64,000 bases of DNA, taken from assembly GCA_006384855.1 (NCBI GenBank), contig VCJN01001097.1, positions 80,001-144,000 on the forward strand, written 5' to 3'. Each line of letters opens with the position of its first letter. Positions within the stretch are counted from its first letter, which is position 1. The stretch comes from Tetraselmis striata. Taxonomy: Eukaryota > Chlorophyta > Chlorodendrophyceae > Chlorodendrales > Chlorodendraceae. The position numbers were made by a program, and so were the translations under genes. The notes under the pieces are model-generated. The model was not told the DNA's origin, did not search any database, and saw only the letters and a program-made list of their open reading frames with translations. Shown here piece after piece: positions 44,056-55,936 of this stretch.

Positions 44056-44880
44056 AAATGACGTCACTATGTTGGGTGTAGTATCCGTACTCGTACTCAC
44101 AACTAGTCGCTACGGCGGATGAACATCGAAGCTGCGCGCTGTTTTGCTAGCTGGCAGTACCGGTACCCGGGTACTCCGGTACTCGGGTACCAGTGCCGCG
44201 CTGGCGCGCCAGCAGGCGCGCCAGAGCATCACGCGATACCTAAAAACCGTCGTCGTCGCCTGCTGTACGATCGACCGTCCGTCTGCTTCCCTCTGCTTGC
44301 TCGGCGCGAGAGTTCGTCGATCGTCCAGTGCTCTGCACGGTGTACACGAACCCACTCAACCCAAGTTGTCGTCACACATTGGGGGCTACGACCGGCATTC
44401 ATACCCCTCTAATCGCCGCGCCCGTTCTGCTAGTATACGTGGTCACAATGCAGGTCGTCAGTTGTGTTTCTGTCGCGTCCGGCCCAGGTGCGCGTGCGCT
44501 ACTCCTTGTATTTGGGTTCAAGATCACATGTCCAGCTATCTGTCGCCGAACCCCGTGAAGAAACCGCACGCAGCCCCTTCTGCCGCCCTTGTTGCTGCCG
44601 CATCCTGTTGACCAGCCTGCCCCTGACGAGATTCTCGTTGCTGTCCGGTGGTGGTCGATGAATTCAGCTGGCTTGGCTCGCAGCCGCGGGCAGTCTTCCT
44701 TTCGCGCGCCTCTTGGCAGCGCTGGTAAGGGCGACTTGACACCGCGTGGGCGGGAGGGGGCGCCTGTGCTGTGATAAGTTGAAAGGGCAAAAGCTGTGCC
44801 CTCTATGTCAGCTTTTCTTACTACCTTTGGATACTCAGGTCTGAGAGCCCCCCCCCCCCCCCCCAACATATGAAACGCAC

Positions 44881-45083
44881 ATGCGCATCGCAGCCATGTC
44901 GCTGAGCGGCACCCCGCTGAGGGCAGTTGCGCAGGGCTCGAGGGGCAGCCGCAGCCGGGAGTGCGTCACGACGCGGGTGAGTCCCAGCAGCCGCATCCCT
45001 GTTGCGGTGATATTAATCGTTAGCTTACAAACTGGCGCTTCATGGGTCTGCGCTCTGCGCTATTGAGGCGGTGGCTCCAATTG

Positions 45084-45116
<33 letters not shown>

Positions 45117-46099
45117 CGCTAATACTTTGTGTCTTGCATTGCGCATCGACAAAGATGATTACTCGGCATTCATCACGAGTGGGGCCCGATGTAGTAAGAT
45201 CCCGCTTAGCGAGATCCATTGTTCTGACTGTGCGCCATCACTGTGCCACGCCCCCAGGCCGCATTCAGGAGCCTGTTCTTTAAAAAGCCAGCGCCTAAGG
45301 CAATCAAACGTGAGACGATCATCCCCGAGCCGTCATACAACATCCCTATCGCGCTGCTTGGCATGGCTGGCGCCGCTGGCTACGAGGGCGCGACGCCCGC
45401 GGCTGTGCTCTTTGGTGTGCTTGGCCTGTTCTTGGCCAGGCAAGCGGGTGCCGTCAAGTTTGTGTTTGATGACGAGGGCCTGGTGAGTGGACCCAGTGGA
45501 TGCACAGCAAAGTATTCCATATGTGTTTAGGCATGCTGCCACACCATTCATGCCTGCCTGGGGCAGGGATAGGGCGGACCCTGAACTAGCACCGCGCTGC
45601 CTGAATGACCAGGAAGTGGTGGTCGGCAAGACGGAGGAGATCACCGAGAATCGCTTTGTGGGTGGCAGCAACCGGTGGTCGTACGACAGCTTTGTCAACT
45701 GGGAGTTTTGGTGACCGCAGTTTCCGGTGCTGGTGTACTTCAAGGTACGTGCCGGGCGACTGCAGGCGGCTAGCATTGCGCGTTCGTATCATACTCGTAC
45801 CCCACGGACCCACCGTTTCACTCGCCTGCCCCTGCCCTGTCCGCGCCACCAACCCCATAGGAGACCCAGACGAAGCCAGAGGGGCAGATCCACTTCTTCC
45901 CCATTATTTTCAATGGTAAGCAGCTGTATGACGTCATGCAAGAGCGCTGCGGGCCCTCGAAAACCAGGTGGGTGGCTCGGACGGGCCCTCTAGGTTGGTA
46001 GAATCACCGTCACGCACCCCTTTCATTATACTGGCTACCTGCAGCTGGCCAGCCATTAACCCCCATACCCATGCCATTCACAGCGGACCGAAGAAGTGA
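44881..46099 (+). CDS. DUF3119-type plastid protein with in-frame TGA
   Basis: Starts MRIAAMSLSGTPLRAVAQ, a serine/arginine-rich, plastid-transit-like leader. Exon 2 (45260-45482) encodes AAFRSLFFKKPAPKAIKRET and two hydrophobic stretches, IPIALLGMAGAAGYEGATPA and AVLFGVLGLFLA. Exon 3 from 45612: EVVVGKTEEITENRFVGGSN, RWSYDSFVNWEFW, then TGA at 45712-45714, then PQFPVLVYFK in the same frame. Exon 4: ETQTKPEGQIHFFPIIFNGK; the last exon 46084-46099 gives SGPKK and TGA. Splice phases all agree and conserved sequence continues undisturbed past the internal TGA, which stands where I expect tryptophan (TGG). Conserved in plants, algae and cyanobacteria with two membrane segments; function not established. 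Confidence 0.8.
45085..45116 (+). repeat. 32-nt poly-G tract in an intron
   Basis: First intron of the DUF3119-type gene; a sense-strand G tract, an exception to the poly-C orientation. Confidence 0.95.
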
Positions 46100-48218
46100 G
46101 CAAACCAAGTGAAGTCGAGCGTCATGGCATCCTCGGAGCGAACATCATGGCTATGAGAAGCAGTCCCTAGCCTCGTCAGAGCTTGCCACAGCTATTTCAC
46201 TGGAACTCTTGGCTTGAATGTGCCGGAGTATGGTGTACATATGTGTAAGCGGAAAGGTACCCGTACCAGCAATGCTCCGCGCCGCACTGTGCATTCATCG
46301 GGAACACTCCGAGTACAAATTCTGTACATTCCTACTGCAGAACTTTTTTAAAATCGGCCCTGGATAAATGTTTCAATGAGCTGGTGGCAAGAGGCACTTA
46401 CTAGAAAATCGCCTACGCGATACTGGTGTTAGGCAACGCCTGGCATCATATAACAAGTAAGCAACATCTAACACCCACTAGTGACAATTTATCGCCCTGG
46501 ATCAGCGGCGGGAAAACAAGCAAAACCCCAGAAACCCTGATGACACCCCTGAGACGTACGTTTATTTACTTGCTGGCTTATGCTACCATATGTACTGCTG
46601 TACGCCGCCGCGCTGTATAGAAAGTGCGACGAGTAGTACTAAAACTAGTACAGCCGTATTTGTATCCCCGTATAATACATTCCACGTATAGATACTAATA
46701 GCATGATGATTCATGTAATATTTTAAAAATGATATTTCAGTATATGTTATGTGACTGAGTAAATAAACTTAGTGTACAAATACTTATACCATGATATTTA
46801 TAAATAGTTACATGAGCTAGCTGCAAAAGGCGATCAGGAAACCACCCGAAAAGACAATAGAAATCGTCCACTACAGCAATTGCGCGGTGGAAGCAGCACC
46901 GGACGAGGGTGCGGAATGAGCACGGGCAGACGCGCTGTATAATAAGTGCGACGAGTAGTACTAGTACAAATGCTCCCGTAGTACTTGCTTACTCGTATAA
47001 TACATTATCCGCATATTAATACAGTTATAACACAGTTAGTGCAGTTACACCGTCCTGTCCCGGGGGCGGGAAAATCCATTAACATAAAATAATACCTACA
47101 GTAAACCCGCAGCTGCATAGCAATTTATGCTGTATATTAATCGCTTTAGTATGTTGACGCAATGACTATATATACAACTGCCGGGTTTTTTGAACAGCAA
47201 CTAATCCTTACCCATAGCAACTACGAGTGTGGTACCAGATTACTTCGGGGTCCTGGGCTTGGTGCCGGCTCGAGAGCGTGCTCGCTGTCTCATCAGAACG
47301 GCACAGATTCGCCCGCCATCCCGTTGCCACAGCTGCACAGCGCGCGCGTGGATCGTCATCGCTCGTACTTGCGCGCGTGGCCCAGACTCTCAACGGTTCG
47401 CGCGTCACTAATGCACCCCGCCTCGTGCGGGATGCGGCAGCACTGCGGGATGCGGCAGCTTCTGTTGATCTTTTCGTACTGCTTTTAGCGGTGGATTTGT
47501 GGTCGCTGCTGGCCTATCGCAATTCACACCGGTGTGGTACCATACGGTCACATCAGGTGACGGTGACGGTACACATACGAGCACGTAGTATTATAGAGAA
47601 TAAATGATAGAAATTGTATATACAGTAATCCTATTAATCACTACAAATCGCCTTTGGACGCAGCTAGCGCCCATGCAAATGTGTTATAACAGTGCATGGC
47701 CGCATGCTCATAGCGAGCCATCGCGAGCCTAGTGGGACGACAATGGCGCGCACCTTGATGCGTCGATGCTGGTGGAAATAATGTTGTGGATTACCTATAC
47801 CTGTTTTATCTGATTATGAGTTGATAAATAAGAAGTGTGGGATTCGACGGGAAATGGCCTTGGTCCTGAGAGCGTGGTCAAGGGGTCAACGGTCAACGTA
47901 AATCATAGTCCATGGGGGTCTAGGGGCTACGGCCCCCCGGAAGCCAGAATTGGCCTAGCGCTTACATATGCATTTTCAATACAAAACGACATGAAATATT
48001 TGCTCGCTGTTTGCATCAATGAGGATAGATGCTAAATTGCGCGCTAATAATGCATCAATGATGATGCGAAGTTGTGCGCTAATAATGTGCTGGCAGAAAT
48101 CTAAAGCTACTCTTCTACACCAGCATCTATCATTCCCAACTATTTTCTCATCATCATGGTCCAAAAGGTCATACAAGCTTGCTGACAAATTATTTTCTTT
48201 ATCATTGTCTGCCATTTG
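46100..48218. other. AT-rich intergenic region with degraded repeats
   Basis: No supported gene. GCGCTGTATANNAAGTGCGACGAGTAGTACTA with GTATAATACATT occurs at about 46612-46680 and again at 46931-47008. An inverted copy of the retroelement tail lies at 46808-46865. CCTGTCCCGGGGGCGGGAAAA at about 47051 resembles the LINE 3' terminus. GTGCGGGATGCGGCAGC then TGTTGATCTTTTCGTACTGC (about 47435-47480) matches the 50.6-kb array. The short ORF at 47162-47488 has no recognisable protein. Confidence 0.55.
46808..46865 (-). repeat. Retroelement 3' tail, inverted copy
   Basis: AGTTACATGAGCTAGCTGCA, AAAGGCGATCAGGAAACCAC: the reverse complement of the tail after 26237, more diverged. Confidence 0.65.
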
Positions 48219-49612
48219 CTAGCAAATGCTTGCTTCTGCCCAAAAACCAATGTCCGGAAAGACCGGTGCCCCAGCCAACAATTCCGGAGCACGGAACTTG
48301 CACTTTCCAGATGCGTTGGGTGTCCACAGACACTCTTCGCGCGGCACATGGCGGTTGATGACAGGAGGGCACCGACAAGCTCCGCCGGTGGTCCCAACAT
48401 TGCGGCCCGCCCGTGCCGCCCTACTTTTCCGTCCGCATCCATATACAACATACCCATGGGCAGTGCCAAACAATTTCATGCCTGCTGCAGCCTCCCTCCA
48501 TGTCATTTTGGCGCCCTTGTGCGCCACACCGCGCGAGTAGACGTAGTCAAGGAAATCCGGATGCATCTGAGTGTATTTCGCAGGCTTTCCCACTACGACT
48601 ACCCTTCTTCATGCATGCGCCAGAGGGCACTAATGGGGCAGTGAAGCACTTGCCAGAGGTAAGCAAAATCGCTCCTTATCCAGATTCAGGGGAGGGTCTC
48701 TCTCCGGCATTGCAATCAGCGTTGTCTGGACGCGGCAGTAGAGCGCACATGGATGACACGGCTTGCTTACATGCAGTCTCAGCGTGCAAGTCTAGACACT
48801 GCCGCAATAAATTGTTGTGCTACATCAGAATCCCCGGAGCCAACGCCGACATCACGGTTGGCCATTTGGCGAAGCCGGCTGCCAGGAGCCCCTATGACCA
48901 TCTTGATCACGTCATCTGCTTTGACGTATAGAGGGGTGACCACTTTCTTCCCACTCTTCAAGCGGTGATGCGTGTTGCACCGAAAGGGATTGGTGCCTGC
49001 GTCAGGGCACCCCTCACCCTCCATGTGCGTTTGCAACCAAAATCTATACCTAGCCAAAGCGAGCATTGCGCACTAGCTATCAGCGCGCTATGATGTGAGC
49101 TCCACATGTACCCATACAATTTGAGGCAAAAAAATAACAAGCGCCCGCAACCTTTCACAGGGCACCAATGCCCTTTGCTGCCGCTCCGGAGGTCTAGGAT
49201 AGCTTTTTGCTTTGCGGCATGCCGATCTTGGGCTCTTTTCACGCGTTTCTGCTTGTCTTGCTCTTGCTCAGCTGATTTGCGCTTTGTTATCATACCAACA
49301 CGGGCATGGGGCTGAACATGCGCTGTACCGGCGCTCGGGACGACGTTGCTTACATCTCCGCCTACTGGGCTATCATGTTGGGGTTGCGCCTCCTCCACAT
49401 ACAGCTCCCCCGGGTAATGGTGAAATGGCAGTGACATGCATCCGTTTGAACTTCTTCTCAGCCTCGCAAAAGACGCAGCCCTGGATCTTCACCCCTTTCT
49501 GCCCTTGCGGTGTGTCGTCCACCCAGGTCTTGGCTAGCATGTCTGCACCAATGAAGCGTCCCTCGCCACAAATGGCATGCTTGAAGAACGTGATGCCAAG
49601 CCATGTTAACAT
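48219..49612 (-). CDS. Unrecognised multi-exon gene or mobile-element protein, zinc-finger-like
   Basis: Several minus-strand open blocks with non-random composition run in order: IGADMLAKTWVDDTPQGQKG and GCVFCEAEKKFKRMH (49373-49612); GELYVEEAQPQHDSPVGGDV and KRKSAEQEQDKQKRVKRAQ then GHWCPVKGCGRLLF (48958-49437); FWLQTHMEGEGCPDAGTNPF, CNTHHRLKSGKKVVTPLY (48779-49050); YTQMHPDFLDYVYSRGVAHK, MTWREAAAGMKLFGTAHG (48219-48593). Cys/His pairs suggest metal binding. I could not fix the introns or match a family. It sits among repeats, so it may be a domesticated or decaying transposon gene. Confidence 0.4.
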
Positions 49613-50581
49613 TCCGAACTCCGTTTGGGGCGTATTATTCGAAGCGCCGATACGCCATTTAATGGTATATTATACCATGCATCTATATATGCTATAGCTA
49701 GTAGCGCTAGCGAATGCGGCGCACGCGCGACGAGATGGGGGCTCGGTGATGATGATGCTCGTCGCCAAGCGCGGTCGCGAGGAGAATGAGATGGCTTCGG
49801 AGCCGCTCCTTGTCCCGCCGCCATCGCCGTCACGCACGAGCGAGGAGCAGCAGCAGTTTCCACCGCGCGGTGTACTCGCTCTTGATAAGGATTATAGGTC
49901 GGAATCGCCACTCGCCACATCTCGCGGATGAGCTCGGAACCACCCGCCGTCGCCCGCAGCGCAGATATAATATAATGCTGAATAGAATGTAATGATTGCG
50001 GTCCCAATCGTTAACGCCAATATATTCATATATAGACCGCCCATTTATTTCACTGACCGTAGTCAGTGGAATCTCTTGGTGCCAATGTTTTATAGTTGTA
50101 ATAACCATAACATAAGTGAGAGCAAGCAGCGCTATAATTATGATTATACTGAAGGAATAATCAAATACACTCGATCTTTTTTATTATTTAATGCTGAACG
50201 GCGAGGAGCATAAACTGTGTTTATTTACAATATTGGCACTGCGCCGCCATCGGCATGCCGCGTCTGGCCTGCTCCACCCACCCCCGCTGGCCCGGTCAGA
50301 CCGCGCGCCCCCACCCGGACGCATAAACCCTACCCCGCCCAACCAGAAGGGTCTCAAGGCCCTAAAAGAACTTGGGTATGGCTGGTGGGTGCACTCGTTG
50401 GTCTTAGAACGTGCTATAGGGCTGGGCAGGGTGGGCGAGCCCTTAATTAACTGTCCCCTAAAATGGGAGTTCGGATTGTCGTGAATAAGCTGACAGTATC
50501 CTTATATTTAATTATTTAATGCTGCTCTCAGGCTGGCAGACTGCTGCCTGCTTATGAAATTAATGTATTTCATAATCATTT
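49613..50581. other. AT-rich intergenic region
   Basis: No gene or structured repeat supported. Short ORFs overlap on both strands around 49750-50110 without family resemblance. Confidence 0.45.
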
Positions 50582-51425
50582 CTAAGCGGCGCTTCGCGCC
50601 GGGGATTTGTGGAGGTGCCCCTACCTCTTGGCGGGTTGAGCCTGGTGCGGGATGCGGCCCGCTTTCAGCCGGCTTGTAGTGTTGATCTTGTAATACTGTT
50701 GTTTCCGGGTAGCGGGTAATACTGCTTTTAGCGTTAGATTTGTCAGTACAGTAATTTATATTTTTTTTAAAGAGACGTATTATTTTGTAAAACAGATGAT
50801 TAAATCTGCAAGCCGCGTAAAAGCGGGCCGCTGACTACTGGTGTGCATTACAAAAAGGCCAGTACCGAACCCACCGCTACAAGTTGTATTTATAGTTGTA
50901 TTTATCGCTACCCCCCCCCCCCCAAAAAGCAGCACTACAAGATCAGCAACACAGTACAAGCCGCCTACAGGCGGCCCGCATCCCGCACGAGGCCGCGCAG
51001 GTCGGGCCGGTCGTCAGGTCTACGGGGCGGGCACGCCGCGAATCGCCATGCCCGCCGCCTGTACCGGCACCGGACGCCGGACGCCTTCGTTCGACCGTCG
51101 CCCGTCCGTCGACGGACGCCGGGCCCCGGGTCGGCGGACTGCCCCCGCACCGCGGCGACCCCTTTTTACAGCATCATTTTACAGGATATACTTGGACTAC
51201 CGTATAAGTAAGGAATAGTCGCTGAATAGTCTCGCTTCCTGATATTCAGCAGTAAAAACGCGCTGCGGTACCGCGTTATTTTGGCGTTTTAGACGAATAT
51301 ATGACGTGCCTGGGCTAGAATACACGCGCATCCATTCAGAACCTGACAGTGCACGTACCATTACCGTTAAATCAAACGAGCAAATACCGAACGTATGACG
51401 GTTCATGCACAAAGCGAGTATGGCA

Positions 51426-51490
51426 GAGGATGGACGGAGGACGGACGGAGGACGGACGGAGGACGGACGGAGGACGGACGGAGGACGCCT
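51426..51490 (+). repeat. GGACGGAGGAC minisatellite in array unit 1
   Basis: About five 12-bp GACGGACGGAGG-type repeats; shortened to two or three in the later units (about 52644, 53861, 55080). Confidence 0.85.
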
Positions 51491-53061
51491 AAAAATCCGT
51501 GATAAAACCGTATTCCAACCGGTATCGATTCTCTCATATTCCAGGCAATTTCGGACGCGGCTCTCCTTTTCCTCCGCTCAACCCAAGGGGTAGGGGAATA
51601 TATTATACATATATTACACTAAGCGGCGCTTCGCGCCGGGGATTTGTGGAGGTGCCCCTACCTCTTGGGTTGAGCGTGGTGCGGGATGCGGGCCGCTTTT
51701 AGCCGGCTTGGACTGTTGATCTTGTACTACTGTTGTTTCCGGGTAATAATGCTTTTATTAGCGTTAGAGTTAGATTTGTCAGTATTTTTTTTTCGCCAGT
51801 AATTTATTTTTTTCGTCAGTAAATTATTGTTTTTCAACAGAGACGTATTATTTTGTAACACAGATTAAATCTGCAAGCCGCGTAAAAGCGGGCCGCCGAC
51901 CACTGGTGTGCATTACAAAAAGGCCGGTACACAACCCACCGCTAAAAGTTGTACTACCCCCCCCCAAAAAAAAAGGCAGCACTGCAAGATCAGCAATACA
52001 GTACAAGCCGCCTACGGGCGGCCCGCATCCCGCACGAGGCCGCGCAGGTCGGGCCGGTCGTCAGGTCTACGGGGCAGGCACGGCGCGAATCGCCACGCCC
52101 GCCGCCTGTACCGGCACCGGACGCCGGACGCCGCCGTTCGACCGTCGCCCGTCCGTCGACGGACGCCGGGCCCCGGGTCGGCGGACTGCCCCCGCACCGC
52201 GGCGATCCCTTTTTACACCATCATGTTGCAGCATATCCTCCGACCACCGTGTATATAGTCGCTGTATAAATATAGAGGGCGAGTCTCGCTTGCCGATTCA
52301 GCAGCAAAAACGCGCTGCGGTACCGCGTTATTTTGGCGTTTCAGACGAATACATGACGTGCCTGGGCTAGAATACACGCGCATCCATTCAGAATCTCGCC
52401 GTCTTCGGAGGTGTGCCTAGAAATCAAACGAGCACAGATCGAACGTATGACGGTTCATACGCGAAGACGCAGCACAGGAGGACGAAGGACGGACATTCGT
52501 GATTTTTGCAGTATGTTTCCGGTATAATTCACGATAGATTCGTCTTAGTCGCAGGATTTTTACGGACTGTGGTAGGAGTGCCTAGAAATCAAACGAACAC
52601 AGATCGAACGTATGACGGTTCATTCACGAAGACGCAGCACACGGGGACGGACGGAGGACGGAGGACGGACGCCAATAAATCCGTGATGAAACCGTATTGC
52701 AACCGGTATCAATTCTGTCGTATTCCAGGCGATTTCGGACGCGGCTCTCCTTTTCCTCCGCTCAACCCAAGAGGTAGGGGAATTACTGTATCGTCAATAC
52801 TACTAAGCGGCGCTTCGCGCCGGGGATTTGTGGAGGTGCCCCTACCTCTTGGGTTGAGCGTGGTGCGGGATGCGGGCCGCTTTTCGCCGGCTTGGAGTGT
52901 TGATCTTGTAATACTGTTGTTTCCGGGTAATAATGCTTTTAGCGTTGGATTTGTCAGTAATTTATTTTTCAAAAGAGACGTATTATTTTGTAAAACAGAT
53001 TAAAACAGCACTACAAGATCAGGAATACAGTACAAGCCGCCTACAGTCGGCCCGCATCCCG

Positions 53062-53266
53062 CACGAGGCCGCGCAGGTTGTTGGGCGGCTGCCTGTTGGT
53101 GGGCGCCAAACTTTCATATCGTTTGAATTTGCATTACAATCAAAAGTACATATAGTGACGACCAAAAACGAACAGCTAATAATACGGCAGCAAAGGAAAG
53201 CTATGTCCCCCGTCGCCGGCACTCGGTGATGTGGTGTCGGTGCCGACATCACGAGGCCGCGCAGGT
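53062..53266 (+). repeat. 188-bp insertion with 17-bp flanking duplication (unit 3)
   Basis: CACGAGGCCGCGCAGGT is present once in units 1 and 2 but twice in unit 3 (53062-53078, 53250-53266), with unrelated sequence between. The same arrangement in unit 4 is shifted by 1217 bp, so the insertion preceded the last tandem duplication. Confidence 0.85.
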
Positions 53267-55277
53267 CGGGCCGGTCGTCAGGTCTACGGGGCAGGCACGG
53301 CGCGAATCGCCACGCCCGCCGCCTGTACCGGCACCGGACGCCGGACGCCGCCGTTCGACCGTCGCCCGTCCGTCGACGGACGCCGGGCCCCGGGTCGGCG
53401 GACTGCCCCCGCACCGCGGCGATCCCTTTTTACACCATCATGTTGCAGCATATCCTCCGACCACCGTGTATATAGTCGCTGTATAAATATAGAGGGCGAG
53501 TCTCGCTTGCCGATTCAGCAGTAAAAACGCGCTGCGGTACCGCGTTATTTTGGCGTTTCAGACGAATACATGACGTGCCTGGGCTAGAATACACGCGCAT
53601 CCATTCAGAATCTCGCCGTCTTCGGAGGTGTGCCTAGAAATCAAACGAGCACAGATCGAACGTATGACGGTTCATACGCGAAGACGCAGCACAGGAGGAC
53701 GAAGGACGGACATTCGTGATTTTTGCAGTATGTTTCCGGTATAATTCACGATAGATTCGTCTTAGTCGCAGGATTTTTACGGACTGTGGTAGGAGTGCCT
53801 AGAAATCAAACGAACACAGATCGAACGTATGACGGTTCATTCACGAAGACGCAGCACACGGGGACGGACGGAGGACGGAGGACGGACGCCTATAAATCCG
53901 TGATGAAACCGTATTGCAACCGGTATCAATTCTGTCGTATTCCAGGCGATTTCGGACGCGGCTCTCCTTTTCCTCCGCTCAACCCAAGAGGTAGGGGAAT
54001 TACTGTATCGTCAATACTACTAAGCGGCGCTTCGCGCCGGGGATTTGTGGAGGTGCCCCTACCTCTTGGGTTGAGCGTGGTGCGGGATGCGGGCCGCTTT
54101 TCGCCGGCTTGGAGTGTTGATCTTGTAATACTGTTGTTTCCGGGTAATAATGCTTTTAGCGTTGGATTTGTCAGTAATTTATTTTTCAAAAGAGACGTAT
54201 TATTTTGTAAAACAGATTAAAACAGCACTACAAGATCAGGAATACAGTACAAGCCGCCTACAGTCGGCCCGCATCCCGCACGAGGCCGCGCAGGTTGTTG
54301 GGCGGCTGCCTGTTGGTGGGCGCCAAACTTTCATATCGTTTGAATTTGCATTACAATCAAAAGTACATATAGTGACGACCAAAAACGAACAGCTAATAAT
54401 ACGGCAGCAAAGGAAAGCTATGTCCCCCGTCGCCGGCACTCGGTGATGTGGTGTCGGTGCCGACATCACGAGGCCGCGCAGGTCGGGCCGGTCGTCAGGT
54501 CTACGGGGCAGGCACGGCGCGAATCGCCACGCCCGCCGCCTGTACCGGCACCGGACGCCGGACGCCGCCGTTCGACCGTCGCCCGTCCGTCGACGGACGC
54601 CGGGCCCCGGGTCGGCGGACTGCCCCCGCACCGCGGCGATCCCTTTTTACACCATCATGTTGCAGCATATCCTCCGACCACCGTGTATATAGTCGCTGTA
54701 TAAATATAGAGGGCGAGTCTCGCTTGCCGATTCAGCAGTAAAAACGCGCTGCGGTACCGCGTTATTTTGGCGTTTCAGACGAATACATGACGTGCCTGGG
54801 CTAGAATACACGCGCATCCATTCAGAATCTCGCCGTCTTCGGAGGTGTGCCTAGAAATCAAACGAGCACAGATCGAACGTATGACGGTTCATACGCGAAG
54901 ACGCAGCACAGGAGGACGAAGGACGGACATTCGTGATTTTTGCAGTATGTTTCCGGTATAATTCACGATAGATTCGTCTTAGTCGCAGGATTTTTACGGA
55001 CTGTGGTAGGAGTGCCTAGAAATCAAACGAACACAGACCGAACGTATGACGGTTCATTCACGAAGACGCAGCACACGAGGACGGACGGAGGACGGAGGAC
55101 GGACGCCTAAAAATCCGTGATAAAACCGTATTGCAACCGGTATCAATTCTGTCGTATTCCAGGCGATTTCGGAAGCGGCTCTCCTTTTCCTCCGCTCAAC
55201 CCAAGAGGTAGGGGAATTTATATAATTTTAAATAATAAGGTACATTAATGTATTAATAATGTATGATATACTACAAT

Positions 55278-55398
55278 CAGGGGACCTTTCTGATTGTCCT
55301 TTTTTTGGTGATTTCCTGATATATATCGCCTTCTGCTGCTAGCTCATGTAATTTATATTTATATAATTACATGAGCTAGCAGCAGAAGGCGATATTTA
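55278..55398. repeat. Retroelement 3' tail forming a hairpin
   Basis: GGACCTTTCTGATTGTCC and GATTTCCTGATATATATCGC as after 26237, then TTCTGCTGCTAGCTCATGTA followed within 20 bp by TACATGAGCTAGCAGCAGAA: a near-perfect inverted duplication around AT-rich spacer. Confidence 0.8.
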
Positions 55399-55427
55399 TA
55401 TTTATATACTACAAATATATTGTATTT

Positions 55428-55432
55428 CAGTA
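55428..55432. repeat. Copia target-site duplication, left copy
   Basis: CAGTA, matching CAGTA at 60257-60261; five bases is typical of Copia integrases. Confidence 0.9.
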
Positions 55433-55936
55433 TGTTGGACCCAGGGTACCCCGGTACCCTGAATCCGCTTTTTCTCTCTGTGAAATCCGCATTTTTCCAG
55501 TGAACAACTAGCTGCCGTACATGTGCTTAATTTGGACCTTATGGCAGAAGTACGACACCCAGTTGTTACCAAAGCATGGCACCTAGGCATCTTTGCCAGT
55601 TGGCCTTCTTAGACGGAGAGGTGTCCGTCCTAATTGACATCTAGCCGGCTGGTATAAATTGCCAGCCTCGGCTCCTTGTAATTGAGTCAACTGCTTTTCC
55701 AGAAATATTCCGACTCACCCTTTCTCTCTCGTGACAGTGCCACTCAGCCATCACCACGGCGACAGCGACTACCTATCGTCCATCGCCCACGGCTCATAGC
55801 AGCCCTTTGCCTTTCCAGCTCGCACCTTGCTTGCTGGCACTCGACGTGATTCGACGCGTGCACGCCGACTCTCGCCGACTCTCCCCCCATCAGTGACAGT
55901 GCCACTCAGCCATCACTTCGACAATCCCCTCCGACA
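55433..55936 (+). repeat. Copia 5' LTR
   Basis: Begins TGTTGGACCC, ends CCTCCGACA. A TATA box (TATAAAT, 55653-55659) probably sets the element transcript start. A palindrome GGGTACCCCGGTACCC lies near the 5' end. Confidence 0.93.

Larger units (their letters stand above)
50582..55215 (+). repeat. Tandem array of four ~1.0-1.2-kb foldback units
   Basis: Head-to-tail units 50618-51596, 51655-52780, 52839-53997 and 54056-55214, each separated by exactly 58 bp. Each unit starts CCCCTACCTCTTGGGTTGAG and ends with its inverted complement CTCAACCCAAGAGGTAGGGG (the first start and first end carry small variants). Consecutive end, spacer and start therefore form a 20-bp-stem hairpin. Spacers share AAGCGGCGCTTCGCGCCGGG. 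Units contain GTGCGGGATGCGGGCCGC, a GC-rich block with the palindrome GTCCGTCGACGGAC, and a GGACGGA minisatellite before the end. Units 3 and 4 (1159 bp each) are almost identical. No protein is supported. Confidence 0.9.

Noticed and set aside
45711-45720. 10-nt intron GTGACCGCAG removing the internal TGA
   Set aside because: Far too short for spliceosomal removal, and its loss would shift the frame away from FPVLVYFK.
52506-54220. 165-codon ORF repeated in two array units
   Set aside because: Identity follows from the 1217-bp DNA duplication; the translation lacks motifs and runs across hairpins and minisatellites.
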